DNA of 64,000 nt, taken from Weissella confusa (GTDB lineage Bacteria > Bacillota > Bacilli > Lactobacillales > Lactobacillaceae). Shown here in pieces: positions 20,087-29,075 of this stretch (within the stretch, counting starts at the first letter, position 1; every line of letters starts with the position of its first letter). The stretch is from positions 32,696-96,695 of the forward strand of contig JQAY01000004.1 of assembly GCA_001436895.1 (NCBI GenBank). The letters are read 5' to 3'. The notes beneath the pieces are model-generated. The model saw only the letters and a program-made list of their open reading frames with translations, was not told where the DNA came from and searched no databases. The position numbers and the translations under genes are program-made.

Positions 20087-20707
20087 TTAGTGGAAGAACA
20101 ACATCCCCACCGCCTCATATAATAGGTACAAACCGTACCCGATAACAATGAAAGCGGAAACGATGTTCACCCAGACCAGCGCACGCTTAGGCAAGCGTTC
20201 TTTCAGCAAATTCATGGTGATTGTAATACCATTGAACCAAATGAAGCTGGCAGTGATTACACCGATGATGAATGGCCAAACTTGGTTGTCAGCCAATGTA
20301 CCGCGCAATGCACCAAGCATCAACGAGCCATCGATTAGTGCTTGCGGATTGGCCCATGACACAATCACCGCTGTTAGCATCGCCTTTTTCATCGTCATGG
20401 CATTTTGCTGCGTGTTCAATTGCACTGAGTTGGCACCGCGTAGAATGCCATACCCAATCCAAATAACCAGCAAGCCACCGAGTAGCATGACAATCAGCTT
20501 CAACATTTCATGCGAACTGATCAGTGCGCCCATCCCGAAGAACGCCGCCATTGAAAAGGCAGCATCGGCTAGCCAAACGAACAAGACATACAGAAAAGCC
20601 CGACGGAGGCGATTATTCATGGCATTGTTAAACACATACAAATTTTGCATACCGATTGGCGCAATAAATGCAAACCCAATCATCATGCCCTTCAAAACTG
20701 TCATCAT
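20087..20707 (-). CDS. LysE/ArgO-family amino-acid exporter
   Basis: The 206-residue protein has six hydrophobic segments and the LysE family signature near the N-terminus (GFAFIAPIGMQNLYVFNN) and the conserved SWANPQALIDG. Members export lysine, arginine or related amino acids. The ATG at 20707 is followed by another ATG and has GGGGAG eight bases upstream; a GTG three codons earlier overlaps the ribosome site. It is a single gene, divergent from the hlyIII gene. Confidence 0.9.
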   Translation of the reverse strand: MMTVLKGMMIGFAFIAPIGMQNLYVFNNAMNNRLRRAFLYVLFVWLADAAFSMAAFFGMGALISSHEMLKLIVMLLGGLLVIWIGYGILRGANSVQLNTQQNAMTMKKAMLTAVIVSWANPQALIDGSLMLGALRGTLADNQVWPFIIGVITASFIWFNGITITMNLLKERLPKRALVWVNIVSAFIVIGYGLYLLYEAVGMLFFH

Positions 20708-20788
20708 AGCTTTCACTCCCCTTCATCACTGCTATCCAGTATACAAGAAATCCAGTCCTGGCACTACCTGAACAGGCAAATCCAGATC

Positions 20789-20809
20789 ATCTAGTTTACA
20801 ACACTAGAT
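20789..20809. promoter_or_regulatory. Inverted repeat over the -35 box of the hlyIII promoter
   Basis: ATCTAGT, seven bases, then ACTAGAT: perfect 7-base arms. The left arm ends at the first base of the -35 box and the right arm lies in the promoter spacer, so a bound repressor would block RNA polymerase. Confidence 0.5.
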
Positions 20810-20823
20810 GTTAAGGTTATACT
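20795..20823 (+). promoter_or_regulatory. Sigma-A promoter of the hlyIII-family gene
   Basis: TTTACA (20795-20800) and TATACT (20818-20823), 17 bases apart, 34 bases before the start codon. Confidence 0.85.
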
Positions 20824-20857
20824 GTACTTATCAATTAGAAATCAGGGGGATTTAGTT

Positions 20858-21511
20858 ATGCCAATCCTAACAAAAGAAAATCGCAAATACTTAATTACAT
20901 ATGAAACGTTGAACGCTGTGACCCACGGCCTAGGTGTGCTAGCTGCTGTTGTCGGCGCAACTTTACTCCTCTGGGAAAGCATGCACGCAAACTTCAACTG
21001 GTTTACCATGGCAGCCCTATGGATTTATGCCATCTCAATCATCACATTCCTACTCGCCTCAACGCTCTTCCACGCCTTGGTATTCACCAAAGCTGGTAAG
21101 ATTTTCCAATTCCTTGATCACTCCGGTATCTACCTCGTCATCCTTGGAAGCTACACACCATATACGTGGCTATTCCTACCCGGTAAAGTTGGCTGGCCAA
21201 TTTGGATTACTATCCTCGTGCTGACCATCGCCGGAATCGTTTATGATTTGTTCTTCGTTGGGCGCTGGCCATGGCTGTCAGTCTTAATTTACGTCATCAT
21301 GGGCTGGTTAATCATCTTGGCTTTCCCAGCATTGCACGCCTCATTAACCCCATTTGCCTTCAACTTATTGTTGGCTGGTGGTATCACCTACACACTTGGT
21401 GCTGGCGTTTACCTCATTCCAAAACTGCCTATGAGCCACGTATACTGGCACTTGTTTGTTCTGGGTGGCGCAACATTGATGTACATTTCAATCTTTAGCA
21501 TGTTGTTCTAG
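20858..21511 (+). CDS. Hemolysin III / PAQR-family membrane protein
   Basis: The 217-residue protein has seven predicted membrane helices and the family motifs: ETLNAVTHGLG near the N-terminus, STLFHAL, and FQFLDHSGIYLVILGSYTP with the conserved HxxxH-type metal ligands that include the C-terminal MSHVYWHLFVL. YqfA/HlyIII proteins are common in Firmicutes, and their physiological role is not settled. GGGGGA lies before the ATG. It is the only convincing protein gene on the plus strand in this window. Confidence 0.92.
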   Translation: MPILTKENRKYLITYETLNAVTHGLGVLAAVVGATLLLWESMHANFNWFTMAALWIYAISIITFLLASTLFHALVFTKAGKIFQFLDHSGIYLVILGSYTPYTWLFLPGKVGWPIWITILVLTIAGIVYDLFFVGRWPWLSVLIYVIMGWLIILAFPALHASLTPFAFNLLLAGGITYTLGAGVYLIPKLPMSHVYWHLFVLGGATLMYISIFSMLF

Positions 21512-21522
21512 AGACAAAATAA

Positions 21523-21552
21523 CGGGCAAGCACAGTTTCAGTGCTTGCCCGT
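21523..21552. terminator. Bidirectional terminator between hlyIII and the next gene
   Basis: ACGGGCAAGCAC and GTGCTTGCCCGT form a perfect 12-base stem. The plus strand tail is TTTTCGTTT, and the two flanking genes converge on it. Confidence 0.85.
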
Positions 21553-21558
21553 TTTCGT

Positions 21559-22236
21559 TTACTTCTTAACCGTTCCAGCCGTTACCCAGTTGGTAAAGTC
21601 TTGGTTTTCATCTTGTTGTTGACCACCTTGTTGGTGATTCGTGTAATCGTTCTTTTGTTGTTGTGAGAACGTTGCCCAAACAGATCCACCAATGTAGTAG
21701 CGACTTGATGCCAACAAGACATCCTTCATGTTCGCTTGCTTGGCATCCCCAAGTGACGCTGCATTCTTGATTTGATCACCAGTCCAGTAACTAGCGACTG
21801 CGTACTCCAAACCATCTTGCAACTTTACTTGGCGGGCGATGTACACGTTTTGCACATCCTTAGCCTTGGCTGCTGCTTGCACCACCGTTACAACTGCAGA
21901 TGCGTATGCGTTGGTGTACTTATCAAAATCTTGCGTTGTGTCATCTTGCAACACAATCTTTGCCGTCCCATTGTTAACATCCGCTGACAAAACAGATGGC
22001 GCCAACTTATTTGCCTTAAGCACCTTCGTGACATCGAACGCAACTGGCTCGCTAGATGACTTAGCTGTCGTCTTTGATGAAACTGTTTTATTATCTTTGT
22101 GACTCGTTACTGAAGACTTTTCGGATGATTGCGTTGATTCAGATTTGTGTGAACCACCGCCAACCAAGGCAAAAATTGCCACGATTCCAATAATTAATAC
22201 AATCCCAGAAATAACGGCACGCTTATACTTAGCCAT
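21559..22236 (-). CDS. Membrane-anchored extracellular protein of unknown function
   Basis: The 225-residue protein has a short basic N-terminus and one hydrophobic segment (AVISGIVLIIGIVAIFALVGGG) without a lipobox Cys, so it probably stays anchored. A Ser/Thr/Lys linker (about 28-65) leads to an alpha/beta domain and a Gln-rich C-terminus. GAGG precedes the ATG. I do not recognise the domain. The layout is that of cell-surface exposed LAB proteins of unknown role. Confidence 0.7.
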   Translation of the reverse strand: MAKYKRAVISGIVLIIGIVAIFALVGGGSHKSESTQSSEKSSVTSHKDNKTVSSKTTAKSSSEPVAFDVTKVLKANKLAPSVLSADVNNGTAKIVLQDDTTQDFDKYTNAYASAVVTVVQAAAKAKDVQNVYIARQVKLQDGLEYAVASYWTGDQIKNAASLGDAKQANMKDVLLASSRYYIGGSVWATFSQQQKNDYTNHQQGGQQQDENQDFTNWVTAGTVKK

Positions 22237-22332
22237 ATAAATAACCTCTTCTATTACTTGCTACTTTAAACATTTTATCACAAAACCACTTGCCTATTAT
22301 GTCCTTCGTAGTGCATAATATTATTTGTTGAC

Positions 22333-22406
22333 GCCTCCTTAGCTCAGCTGGTTAGAGCAACGGACTTTTAATCCGCGGGTCCAGGGTTCGAATCCCTGAG
22401 GGGGTA
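22333..22406 (+). tRNA. tRNA-Lys (anticodon TTT)
   Basis: A 74-base cloverleaf can be drawn: acceptor GCCTCCT/AGGGGGT, D-stem GCTC/GAGC, anticodon loop CTTTTAA with TTT at positions 34-36, variable loop GGGTC, T-stem CAGGG/CCCTG with TTCGAAT loop, and discriminator A. CCA is not encoded. Pair 27-43 is A/C and pair 1-72 is G/T, which is slightly unusual. It is a lone tRNA on the plus strand. A terminator follows at 22422. Confidence 0.9.
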
Positions 22407-22421
22407 TAAACCGTCAGCGTT

Positions 22422-22459
22422 AAAAAGACCGGTATCTTTTGCGAGATGCCGGTCTTTTT
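22422..22459. terminator. Bidirectional terminator between tRNA-Lys and the Ig-like gene
   Basis: AAAAAGACCGGTATCT and AGATGCCGGTCTTTTT form a nearly perfect 16-base stem around TTTGCG, with T runs on both strands. Confidence 0.9.
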
Positions 22460-22468
22460 GTATGCTTA

Positions 22469-23245
22469 TTACTTACCAAACAACTTTGAGAAGAACCCAA
22501 ATAGTCCTGATGACTTTTCGTGTTGGCGTGACAAACGTGAATCATCCGCCACTGCTGATGCCTCTTCAAGAATATCAACTGGTGTCGTCTCAGCCGCTGG
22601 TTCAAATGGCTTTGGTTGGTCATTAGCCTCAATCGCTGCCGCAGCTGCCTCGTTAGCTTCCTTGGCAGCCTTTTCTTGCGCAACGTACTCAGCAATCATG
22701 TCATCCGTCAAAGCTGGCATTGCCAACGTCTTCGTCGTAACACCCATCGTGACAATTGCTTGACCGTCCTTACCAGAACGACGGCTCTTAGCACGTACCT
22801 CAACTTGTGATGGTACCGTGTCAGTTGGCAACTCAAGCTCGAATTCAAGGCTCTTATCAACGAGCAAGAAGATTTCATCTGCCCCGTGCAACTTTACAGT
22901 CACGTCGACATCCGCTTGGTTAACGCGTCCTTCAAGCAAACGCTTATCGCCTTGCGTTGAGATAACAGCCGTTACCACCGGTGCTGGCAATTCGATTGTC
23001 AACGTAACCTTTTCTTCTGATGATGCATCGCCGGGCATCTTACCAGTTACGATAATGTCACCTTCTAGCAAGCCAGCTGGCGCCTTTGCCATGAACTCAC
23101 CGTTTGGATCAGACACCAACGTATCTTCTTTACCGTTAGGATACGTAACCGTTATAATTGCTGCTGGTGCCGCGTGCCCCATAACAGTCGTGCCCAAACT
23201 GTTTGTTAAGGTCGAAGCGACCAAATTTACTTTTGTATCATTCAT
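22469..23245 (-). CDS. Ig-like repeat protein without signal peptide
   Basis: The 258-residue protein begins with beta-rich segments like bacterial Ig-like (Big) domains, including VTYPNGKEDTLVSDPNGEF. A second beta domain follows (about 90-165), then an acidic Ala/Glu-rich linker and a hydrophobic amphipathic tail GLFGFFSKLFGK. No signal peptide or sorting motif is present, which is odd for Big domains that normally are secreted. GGAG is eleven bases before the ATG. The function is unknown. Confidence 0.7.
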   Translation of the reverse strand: MNDTKVNLVASTLTNSLGTTVMGHAAPAAIITVTYPNGKEDTLVSDPNGEFMAKAPAGLLEGDIIVTGKMPGDASSEEKVTLTIELPAPVVTAVISTQGDKRLLEGRVNQADVDVTVKLHGADEIFLLVDKSLEFELELPTDTVPSQVEVRAKSRRSGKDGQAIVTMGVTTKTLAMPALTDDMIAEYVAQEKAAKEANEAAAAAIEANDQPKPFEPAAETTPVDILEEASAVADDSRLSRQHEKSSGLFGFFSKLFGK

Positions 23246-23336
23246 GATGTCAGCTACTCCATCTCTAATAAACTGTTAATATTACTACCATTGTAACAGA
23301 TTAAACACTCACCGACGACCTAATCCTATTTATATA

Positions 23337-23367
23337 ATAAAAGGCCGGAACATAAATGTCCCGACCT
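23337..23367 (-). terminator. Terminator after uspA
   Basis: Arms 23342-23353 and 23356-23367 (AGGCCGGAACAT/ATGTCCCGACCT) with a TTTTATT tail on the minus strand. Confidence 0.8.
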
Positions 23368-23378
23368 CACAGGTTTCT

Positions 23379-23834
23379 TTACTTAGCACGAACAATCAAC
23401 GTATCAACGTTTGCTGTACGCGTTACGTATTCAGTAACTGATCCAATCAACAAGCGCTCAATGGCGTTCAAACCAGTAGCACCAATCATAATCAAATCAA
23501 CATTCAACTTCTCAGGTGCTTGGTGAGCAATGATGTCCTTTGGTGAACCATACTCAATCGTGTAGTCCACGTTCTTAACACCAGCATCCTTAGCTTGTTG
23601 CAAGTAAGTTTCCAACGTCTTCTTAGCAGTTTCAGCAACTTGCTCGACCATCGTCGTCTTGAAGTCCGTTACGTTTTGGAATGCGCGTGTGTCGATAACG
23701 TGCAAAATGTGCAAGTTAGCGTCTTCCCCATTACGCAATGCAACTTGAATTGCCTTCCCCAAAGCAGCTTCAGCTTCCTTTGATCCATCAACTGGAATCA
23801 AAATGTTCTTGTAGTTTACATTAGTATCAGCCAT
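23379..23834 (-). CDS. uspA: Universal stress protein UspA family
   Basis: The 151-residue protein has the Usp fold: KNILIPVDGSKEAEAAL at the start and the ATP-binding GATGLNAIERLLIGSVTEYVTR (G2xG9GS/T pattern) near the end. It is probably an ATP-binding cytosolic stress protein. AGAGGAGG lies before the ATG. It is transcribed alone between the Ig-like gene and the small membrane gene. Confidence 0.95.
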   Translation of the reverse strand: MADTNVNYKNILIPVDGSKEAEAALGKAIQVALRNGEDANLHILHVIDTRAFQNVTDFKTTMVEQVAETAKKTLETYLQQAKDAGVKNVDYTIEYGSPKDIIAHQAPEKLNVDLIMIGATGLNAIERLLIGSVTEYVTRTANVDTLIVRAK

Positions 23835-23916
23835 GATAGTTCCTCCTCTAAGTGGCTATTTGCCTATATGTTCATTATACGCCATTTGTAATAAATTTGA
23901 TAAATAAACCATGTCT

Positions 23917-23953
23917 AAAAAAAATAGCACCTATGAAGATTTCACAGATGCTA
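23917..23953 (-). terminator. Terminator after the 92-residue membrane protein gene
   Basis: Arms 23925-23937 and 23941-23953 (TAGCA.../...TGCTA) with an eight-T tail on the minus strand. Confidence 0.8.
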
Positions 23954-23967
23954 CAACGAAAATATGA

Positions 23968-24246
23968 CTATTTAAACAAACGCGACGTGACCACGACTGC
24001 CAATACCGTCGTTAGAATGGTTGCCAAAATCACGAAGATCCCCGCTGGCAATGGTGCTGAACCATGCAACACAACACTAATGATCAATGCCAATGCGTCA
24101 ATCGTGAAGAACCAACCGAAAAATGTGGCTGGCATGCTCGCTTGTGATGCTGACAAGTTAAAAAATCCTTGACGGTGCGTTAGTAGATAAATGCCCATTG
24201 CGCCAATCAACAACGCAAAGACAAGATACATAATAATGATGCCCAT
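23968..24246 (-). CDS. Small three-helix membrane protein, unknown
   Basis: The 92-residue protein has three hydrophobic helices (about 1-20, 38-58, 65-87). The ATG at 24246 is preferred because GAGG lies nine bases before it; the in-frame ATG three codons earlier directly abuts GAGG. I do not recognise a family. It lies between uspA and the probable 6S RNA gene. Confidence 0.65.
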   Translation of the reverse strand: MGIIIMYLVFALLIGAMGIYLLTHRQGFFNLSASQASMPATFFGWFFTIDALALIISVVLHGSAPLPAGIFVILATILTTVLAVVVTSRLFK

Positions 24247-24280
24247 TTCATTCATCCTCTATCTCAAAAAATAATAATTG

Positions 24281-24513
24281 CAAAAGAAAAGCGCTACCAG
24301 GGCTAACCGTGGTAGCGCACGAACACTTGATTGGCGCCGTTAACGATTCACAATGAGTTGACTCCAGATTATAGGTAAGTGGGTGAATAAGTCAGCTTTA
24401 GCGGCTACTAAGTGAAATAGCTTGCCTCGCCGGCTTCCCGACATCCCCGGTCAATATGGTTGTAAAGCAACTACATATAGTAGGAATCATGCGTACGTCC
24501 AAGGAATTCGCAT
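24281..24513 (-). ncRNA. ssrS: Probable 6S RNA
   Basis: The 296-base gap downstream of rarA has no ORF. On the minus strand a TATAAT (24520-24525) would start a transcript of about 230 bases that ends at a strong hairpin (24291-24299 with 24310-24318, GCGCTACCA) and a T-rich tail. The ends can pair (TTGG with CCAA, CGAA with TTCG). ATGATTC pairs with GAATCGT, and TTGAC with GTCAA, giving a long rod with an internal bubble, as in 6S RNA. As I recall, 6S genes in Bacilli often lie next to rarA. No sequence match could be checked. Confidence 0.55.
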
Positions 24514-24551
24514 ACCGTTATTATACGCTTCCAAGTGCAAAAAAGCAGTAG

Positions 24552-25835
24552 TTAACGTAAACCATTTTTCTGGGCGTCACGTAGCTTTTGGTACTGTTCC
24601 TTGTAGGCTTGCTCTACCTTAGAATTTCCCGCTGGCACGAAGTAGTTCGCCCCGTTAAGTTTATCTGGCAAATATTGTTGCGGTACCCAATCGCCGGGAT
24701 GACCGTGTGGATAAACGTATTCCACACCGTGCCCAAGTTTTTCAGCACCCTTGTAATGCGCATCACGCAAATGATCTGGCACGTCGCCAGTCCCACCCTT
24801 ACGCACATCAGCCAAGGCGGCATCAATTGCAGTGTACGCTGAATTCGACTTGGGTGACAACGCCAATTCAATCGTCGCATTTGCCAACGGAATCCGCGCT
24901 TCTGGGAAGCCGAGTTTCTCAGCTGCTTCAATCGCCGTCACGGCACGCGCCGCAACCGCCGGATTTGCCAAACCAATATCTTCGTATGCAATTACACGCA
25001 AACGACGTGCAATAATTGGCAAGTCACCAGCTTCGATCAAGCGGGCCAAATAGTGCAACGCCGCATCGGTATCACTACCACGAATCGACTTCTGCAAAGC
25101 TGAGATGACGTCATAGTGGCCATCCCCATCCTTGTCTGCCGTCAACGCTTTACGTTGCACTGTCTCTTCAACAATCGGCAACGTGATGTGCACCTTGCCA
25201 TCTTCACTTGGCGCCGTCGACTTAACCGCCAACTCCAAGCCGTTCAATGCTGAACGCAAATCACCGTTCGTTGCATAAACCAATTGGCGTTCGGCCTCAT
25301 CATCCAACACCGCATCAAAGTTCCCCAAGCCACGTTCTTTATCCGTTAACGCTCTTTGAATAGCTGTCTTCATATCATCTTCAGACAACGGCTTCACTTC
25401 AAAGATTTGCGTACGTGAACGGATGGCCGGCAAAATTGATAGATATGGATTTTCAGTCGTCGCACCAATCAACACAATACGCCCACTCTCAAGATGTGGC
25501 AACAAAAAATCTTGCTTTGTCTTATCTAAACGGTGAATCTCGTCTAACAACAAAACGACCGTGCCAGACATCTTGGCTTCTTCGGCCACAATTTGGAGGT
25601 CCTTTTTACTATCCGTTGCGGCATTCAAAATGCGAAACGCATACTTAGTTGACCCCGCAATCGCACTAGCAATACTTGTCTTTCCCGTGCCTGGTGGTCC
25701 ATATAAAATCATTGATGATAGCATCTTAGCCGTCACCATGCGATTAATAATTTTGCCCTCACCAACTAGATGTCGCTGACCAACAATCTCATCAATCGTT
25801 CGGGGCCGCATGCGAAACGCAAGTGGTTGTTGCAT
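24552..25835 (-). CDS. rarA: Replication-associated recombination protein RarA (MgsA)
   Basis: This 427-residue AAA+ ATPase acts at stalled replication forks. It has PLAFRMRPRTIDEIVGQ at the start, Walker A GPPGTGKT at 46-53, Walker B LLLDEIHRL near 95-103, sensor 1 IGATTENP, and the tetramerisation domain rich in AVTAIEAAEKLGFPEARIPLA. The length and motifs are complete. AAGGTG lies before the ATG. The yueI gene follows the same direction upstream. Confidence 0.95.
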   Translation of the reverse strand: MQQPLAFRMRPRTIDEIVGQRHLVGEGKIINRMVTAKMLSSMILYGPPGTGKTSIASAIAGSTKYAFRILNAATDSKKDLQIVAEEAKMSGTVVLLLDEIHRLDKTKQDFLLPHLESGRIVLIGATTENPYLSILPAIRSRTQIFEVKPLSEDDMKTAIQRALTDKERGLGNFDAVLDDEAERQLVYATNGDLRSALNGLELAVKSTAPSEDGKVHITLPIVEETVQRKALTADKDGDGHYDVISALQKSIRGSDTDAALHYLARLIEAGDLPIIARRLRVIAYEDIGLANPAVAARAVTAIEAAEKLGFPEARIPLANATIELALSPKSNSAYTAIDAALADVRKGGTGDVPDHLRDAHYKGAEKLGHGVEYVYPHGHPGDWVPQQYLPDKLNGANYFVPAGNSKVEQAYKEQYQKLRDAQKNGLR

Positions 25836-25856
25836 GCTGCTTCACCTTCTTTCTTA

Positions 25857-26300
25857 TTATCCAAACAACTTTTTGTACCAAGGCTTCTGTGGAGCATCTG
25901 GCATTCCCGTTTTTTCCTCATCATCTTCCAACGTCAGCGCCACCACATCAATTTGTGTGATGTTAACAGCTTCCTTCGCCGTTAAAACCGCAACAACATC
26001 TGAACGATCATAAACATCATCTGACTTCAACGTAAAGCCAACATTGTACTTAGATGCCAGTTTGATATACGGCGTCAACAATTCCATATCAAGATGCCCG
26101 TTTAATAGCAAAGTCGCATCCTTATGCTCTTTCAGTTGCGTCTCCCAAGTTGGCATGTATTTCGTATCACCAAAGGTTGCCCGTGTCTGCGCAACATAGA
26201 TACGCTCGCGAAACGTGCCCAAATAGTGATTTTGTTCATCAGGGTTAATCTTTGGCGTCCCGTAGACGGCCGCTTGTACGTGTGGATCCATGTCAGGCAT
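25857..26300 (-). CDS. yueI: YueI-family protein (DUF1694)
   Basis: The 147-residue soluble protein has the family core NHYLGTFRERIYVAQTRATF and the later NGHLDMELLTPYIKLASKYNVGFTL. DUF1694/YueI proteins are conserved in bacilli and LAB without a known function. GGAGG lies eight bases before the ATG. It is 21 bases from rarA, so the two are probably co-transcribed. Confidence 0.8.
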   Translation of the reverse strand: MPDMDPHVQAAVYGTPKINPDEQNHYLGTFRERIYVAQTRATFGDTKYMPTWETQLKEHKDATLLLNGHLDMELLTPYIKLASKYNVGFTLKSDDVYDRSDVVAVLTAKEAVNITQIDVVALTLEDDEEKTGMPDAPQKPWYKKLFG

Positions 26301-26355
26301 ATTCGTGTCCTCCGGTTTCTTATTAGGTTAAGTTTAACATATAACAATATGTAAA

Positions 26356-26384
26356 CAAAAAAGAGCCCACAAAATGCGAACTCT
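26356..26384 (-). terminator. Terminator after the prfC operon
   Basis: Arms 26363-26371 and 26375-26383 pair with some G-T pairs, followed by TTTTTTG on the minus strand. Confidence 0.65.
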
Positions 26385-26398
26385 AACTTGTACTTATA

Positions 26399-26608
26399 TT
26401 ATCCGAACATCAAAGTTGAAATCCCCGCTACAAAAACGTACATCATATATGCGCCAAAAATCCAGTGTAGTGCATTAAACAACATTGGGAATGGTCGCAA
26501 GATGCGGTGGCCTGCAAAGTAGACCACCGTTGGTACGATCAAAATCAACGCAAATATTTCAAACCCCATTAGCCATGTGTTCGGTGCCATTGGCATCAAA
26601 AGTGTCAT
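26399..26608 (-). CDS. Small two-helix membrane protein coupled to prfC
   Basis: The 69-residue protein has two hydrophobic helices separated by HRILRPFP. Its ATG overlaps the prfC stop in an ATGA arrangement, with GGAG a few bases upstream, so it is translationally coupled to release factor 3. No family is recognised. It is short but has proper signals and a terminator behind it. Confidence 0.65.
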   Translation of the reverse strand: MTLLMPMAPNTWLMGFEIFALILIVPTVVYFAGHRILRPFPMLFNALHWIFGAYMMYVFVAGISTLMFG

Positions 26609-28176
26609 AGCTTCTCCTCCAAATCAACATCTGGGTACTTATCCTTAAACCAGCGTTCTGCGAATTGGTTTTCGAACAAGAATACTGGTTGCTCAGCACG
26701 GTCACGTACTAGCAAGTTACGTGATGAAGCCATACGTGGATCAAGTTGCTCTGGGTCAATCCAGCGGGCAATCTTTGAACCCATTGGCTCCAAGCTAACT
26801 TCCGTGTTGTATTCGTTTTCCATACGGAATTGGAAAACTTCGAATTGCAACGCACCAACGGCACCAAGGATGTAATCCCCTGAATCCCAGGCCGTGTACA
26901 TTTGAATCGTTCCTTCTTGAACCAATTGGGTCACACCCTTGTGGAATGACTTTTGCTTCAAAACGTTCTTAGCGTGAACACGCATGAACAATTCAGGTGT
27001 AAACGTTGGCAACTCTTCGAATTCAACCGCCTTCTTACCGGCGAAAATCGTATCACCGATTTGGAAGTTACCCGTGTCATAAACACCGATGATATCACCC
27101 GGATAAGCGTTCTCAACGTTCTCACGCGTATCGGCCATGAATTGCGTCACGTTAGACAAACGAATCTTCTTGTTTGTACGTGCCAACGTCACGTCCATTC
27201 CACGCTCGAACTCACCAGATACGATACGCACAAAGGCGATACGATCACGGTGGTTAGGGTTCATGTTCGCTTGAATCTTGAACACGAATCCTGAGAATTG
27301 CTCGTTACCAGGTTCCACTTGGTCGCCATCAACCGTGTTCTTAGCTGAAGGTGCTGGTGCGAATTGCATGTACGTTTGCAAGAACGTCTCAATTCCGAAC
27401 CCTTGCAAGGCTGAACCGAAGAAGACTGGCGTCAACTCACCGTTCATAACCGCTTGCTCGTCGAATTGGTTTCCGGCATCCTTCAACATCTCGATTTCGT
27501 CGCGCGTCTCAGCCCAAAGTGGGTTGTCTTGCAACTTGTTTGGTTCTGCCAAATCAGTGCCAGCTTCGTTCAAAGGCAAGAAACGGGCTGCTTCTGATTC
27601 TGGACGGAACACTTCGACATTGTTGTGATACAAGTCAAACAACCCAGCCAAAATTTGTCCTGATCCGATTGGCCAATTCATTGGGTAGGCGTTGATTCCC
27701 AACGTTGACTCCAATTCATCAACCAAGTCCAAGGCATCGCGACCATCACGGTCCAACTTGTTGAAGAATGTGAAAATTGGAATGTGACGTTCACTAACAA
27801 TTTCGAACAACTTCTTCGTTTGTGGCTCGATACCCTTTGCAGAGTCAACCACCATGATAACCGAGTCAACAGCCATCAACGTACGGTACGTGTCTTCAGA
27901 GAAGTCTTCGTGTCCTGGGGTGTCCAAGATATTGATGCGCTTACCGTCAAAATCAAATTGCAAAACAGATGATGTTACGGAAATTCCACGCTTTTGCTCA
28001 ATTTCCATCCAGTCTGACTTTGCAAAGTTTCCCTTACGTCCCTTAACCGTTCCAGCTTCACGAACAACACCACCAAGCTTCAACAATTGCTCAGTGATCG
28101 TCGTCTTACCGGCGTCGGGGTGGGAAATAATCGCAAACGTGCGGCGCGTTTGCATTTCCTCTTGTAATGATGCCAT
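26605..28176 (-). CDS. prfC: Peptide chain release factor 3
   Basis: The 523-residue translational GTPase recycles RF1/RF2. Motifs are G1 SHPDAGKTT at about 18-26, the switch region [11 protein letters not shown]3 DTPGHEDF, and G4 [17 protein letters not shown] is typical of RF3 rather than EF-G. AAGGCG lies before the ATG. It is the first gene of an operon with the small membrane protein. Confidence 0.96.
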   Translation of the reverse strand: MASLQEEMQTRRTFAIISHPDAGKTTITEQLLKLGGVVREAGTVKGRKGNFAKSDWMEIEQKRGISVTSSVLQFDFDGKRINILDTPGHEDFSEDTYRTLMAVDSVIMVVDSAKGIEPQTKKLFEIVSERHIPIFTFFNKLDRDGRDALDLVDELESTLGINAYPMNWPIGSGQILAGLFDLYHNNVEVFRPESEAARFLPLNEAGTDLAEPNKLQDNPLWAETRDEIEMLKDAGNQFDEQAVMNGELTPVFFGSALQGFGIETFLQTYMQFAPAPSAKNTVDGDQVEPGNEQFSGFVFKIQANMNPNHRDRIAFVRIVSGEFERGMDVTLARTNKKIRLSNVTQFMADTRENVENAYPGDIIGVYDTGNFQIGDTIFAGKKAVEFEELPTFTPELFMRVHAKNVLKQKSFHKGVTQLVQEGTIQMYTAWDSGDYILGAVGALQFEVFQFRMENEYNTEVSLEPMGSKIARWIDPEQLDPRMASSRNLLVRDRAEQPVFLFENQFAERWFKDKYPDVDLEEKL

Positions 28177-28242
28177 TTTTATCGCCTTAATTTCTTAATT
28201 TATTTAGTGATTCTTTAAAAATCTTAACAATTTAGTATAACG

Positions 28243-28275
28243 AAAAAACGGCTATGATTCAACACCACAACCGTT
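28243..28275 (-). terminator. Terminator after the Ser-rich membrane protein gene
   Basis: AACGG/CCGTT arms (28248-28252 with 28271-28275) plus inner pairs and a six-T tail on the minus strand. Confidence 0.6.
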
Positions 28276-28300
28276 CTTATATACATTGCATTTTAATTGA

Positions 28301-29041
28301 TTATTGCTTTGTCCAACCCATTTGTTGCGCGATTTGATCCATCGTTAACCCACCGCGGGCGTCGATGTAGTTATTCATTGCTGCTTGAATTTCAGTTGAT
28401 GACAAATTAGCCACGTCGTAGCCTAGTGCTGCCCATTCCCCGCGAGCCGTCGCAATGTCTTTCGAGTCAATTTGACGTTCAGGCGAATCTGAGTCACTAG
28501 ACGATGATTGGCTGCTTGATGTCACGCTCGATGAAGTTGTTGCCGAATGTGCGGCCGCAACTGATGATGAATAAGCTGCCTTTGATGCCGCCGTTGCTTC
28601 TTCTGCAACTGATGCCGCCGCCTCTGAGGAAGCCTTCGCCTTCGATGAAACTGCCGCGTGCTTAACCGAATCACGCTTGAGCTTAATCTCTTGCATCGCA
28701 ACCTTGACGTTCTTATTCACAATTTTAATTGCGCCGTCAACAGTTGTTGCTGACTTGTACAATGACAATGCTTCTTGCCAGTCGCTCTTATCAGCCTTTT
28801 TGTCGGCAGAAATTGCAAAATCCAATTGTTCCAGCGCCGTACGTGCCTCAACTGAAACCTTTTGCTTTTGTGACGCCTTATAGAATTGGCGTGCTGACTC
28901 CCAATCTCGTTGCTTCAAAGCGGCATGCGCATTTCGAATATCCGAACTGTATTGCTTGTTCTTACTCATCGTTTGATATCCGAAAACACCCGCCGCAAAC
29001 GCTACAATCAGTACTACCACGATTACAATCATCTTTTTCAT
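28301..29041 (-). CDS. Membrane-anchored protein with Ser/Ala-rich linker, unknown
   Basis: The 246-residue protein has an N-terminal membrane anchor (MIVIVVVLIVAFAAGVFGY). It is followed by helical repeats like two TPR hairpins (HAALKQRDWESARQFYKAS, then KSDWQEALSLYKSA), a long Ser/Ala/Thr linker (about 130-195), and a small C-terminal helical domain ending ARGGLTMDQIAQQMGWTKQ. The ATG at 29041 has GGGGAT upstream. It is probably exposed outside the cell. No family is recognised. Confidence 0.7.
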   Translation of the reverse strand: MKKMIVIVVVLIVAFAAGVFGYQTMSKNKQYSSDIRNAHAALKQRDWESARQFYKASQKQKVSVEARTALEQLDFAISADKKADKSDWQEALSLYKSATTVDGAIKIVNKNVKVAMQEIKLKRDSVKHAAVSSKAKASSEAAASVAEEATAASKAAYSSSVAAAHSATTSSSVTSSSQSSSSDSDSPERQIDSKDIATARGEWAALGYDVANLSSTEIQAAMNNYIDARGGLTMDQIAQQMGWTKQ

Positions 29042-29075
29042 AACTATCCCCTTGTCTATGCCCTCATTATAAAGG

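Noticed and set aside
22333..22406. tRNA-Lys as an integration site of the prophage
   Set aside because: No integrase, phage gene or repeated tRNA end is near it; the phage-like genes are 39 kb away.
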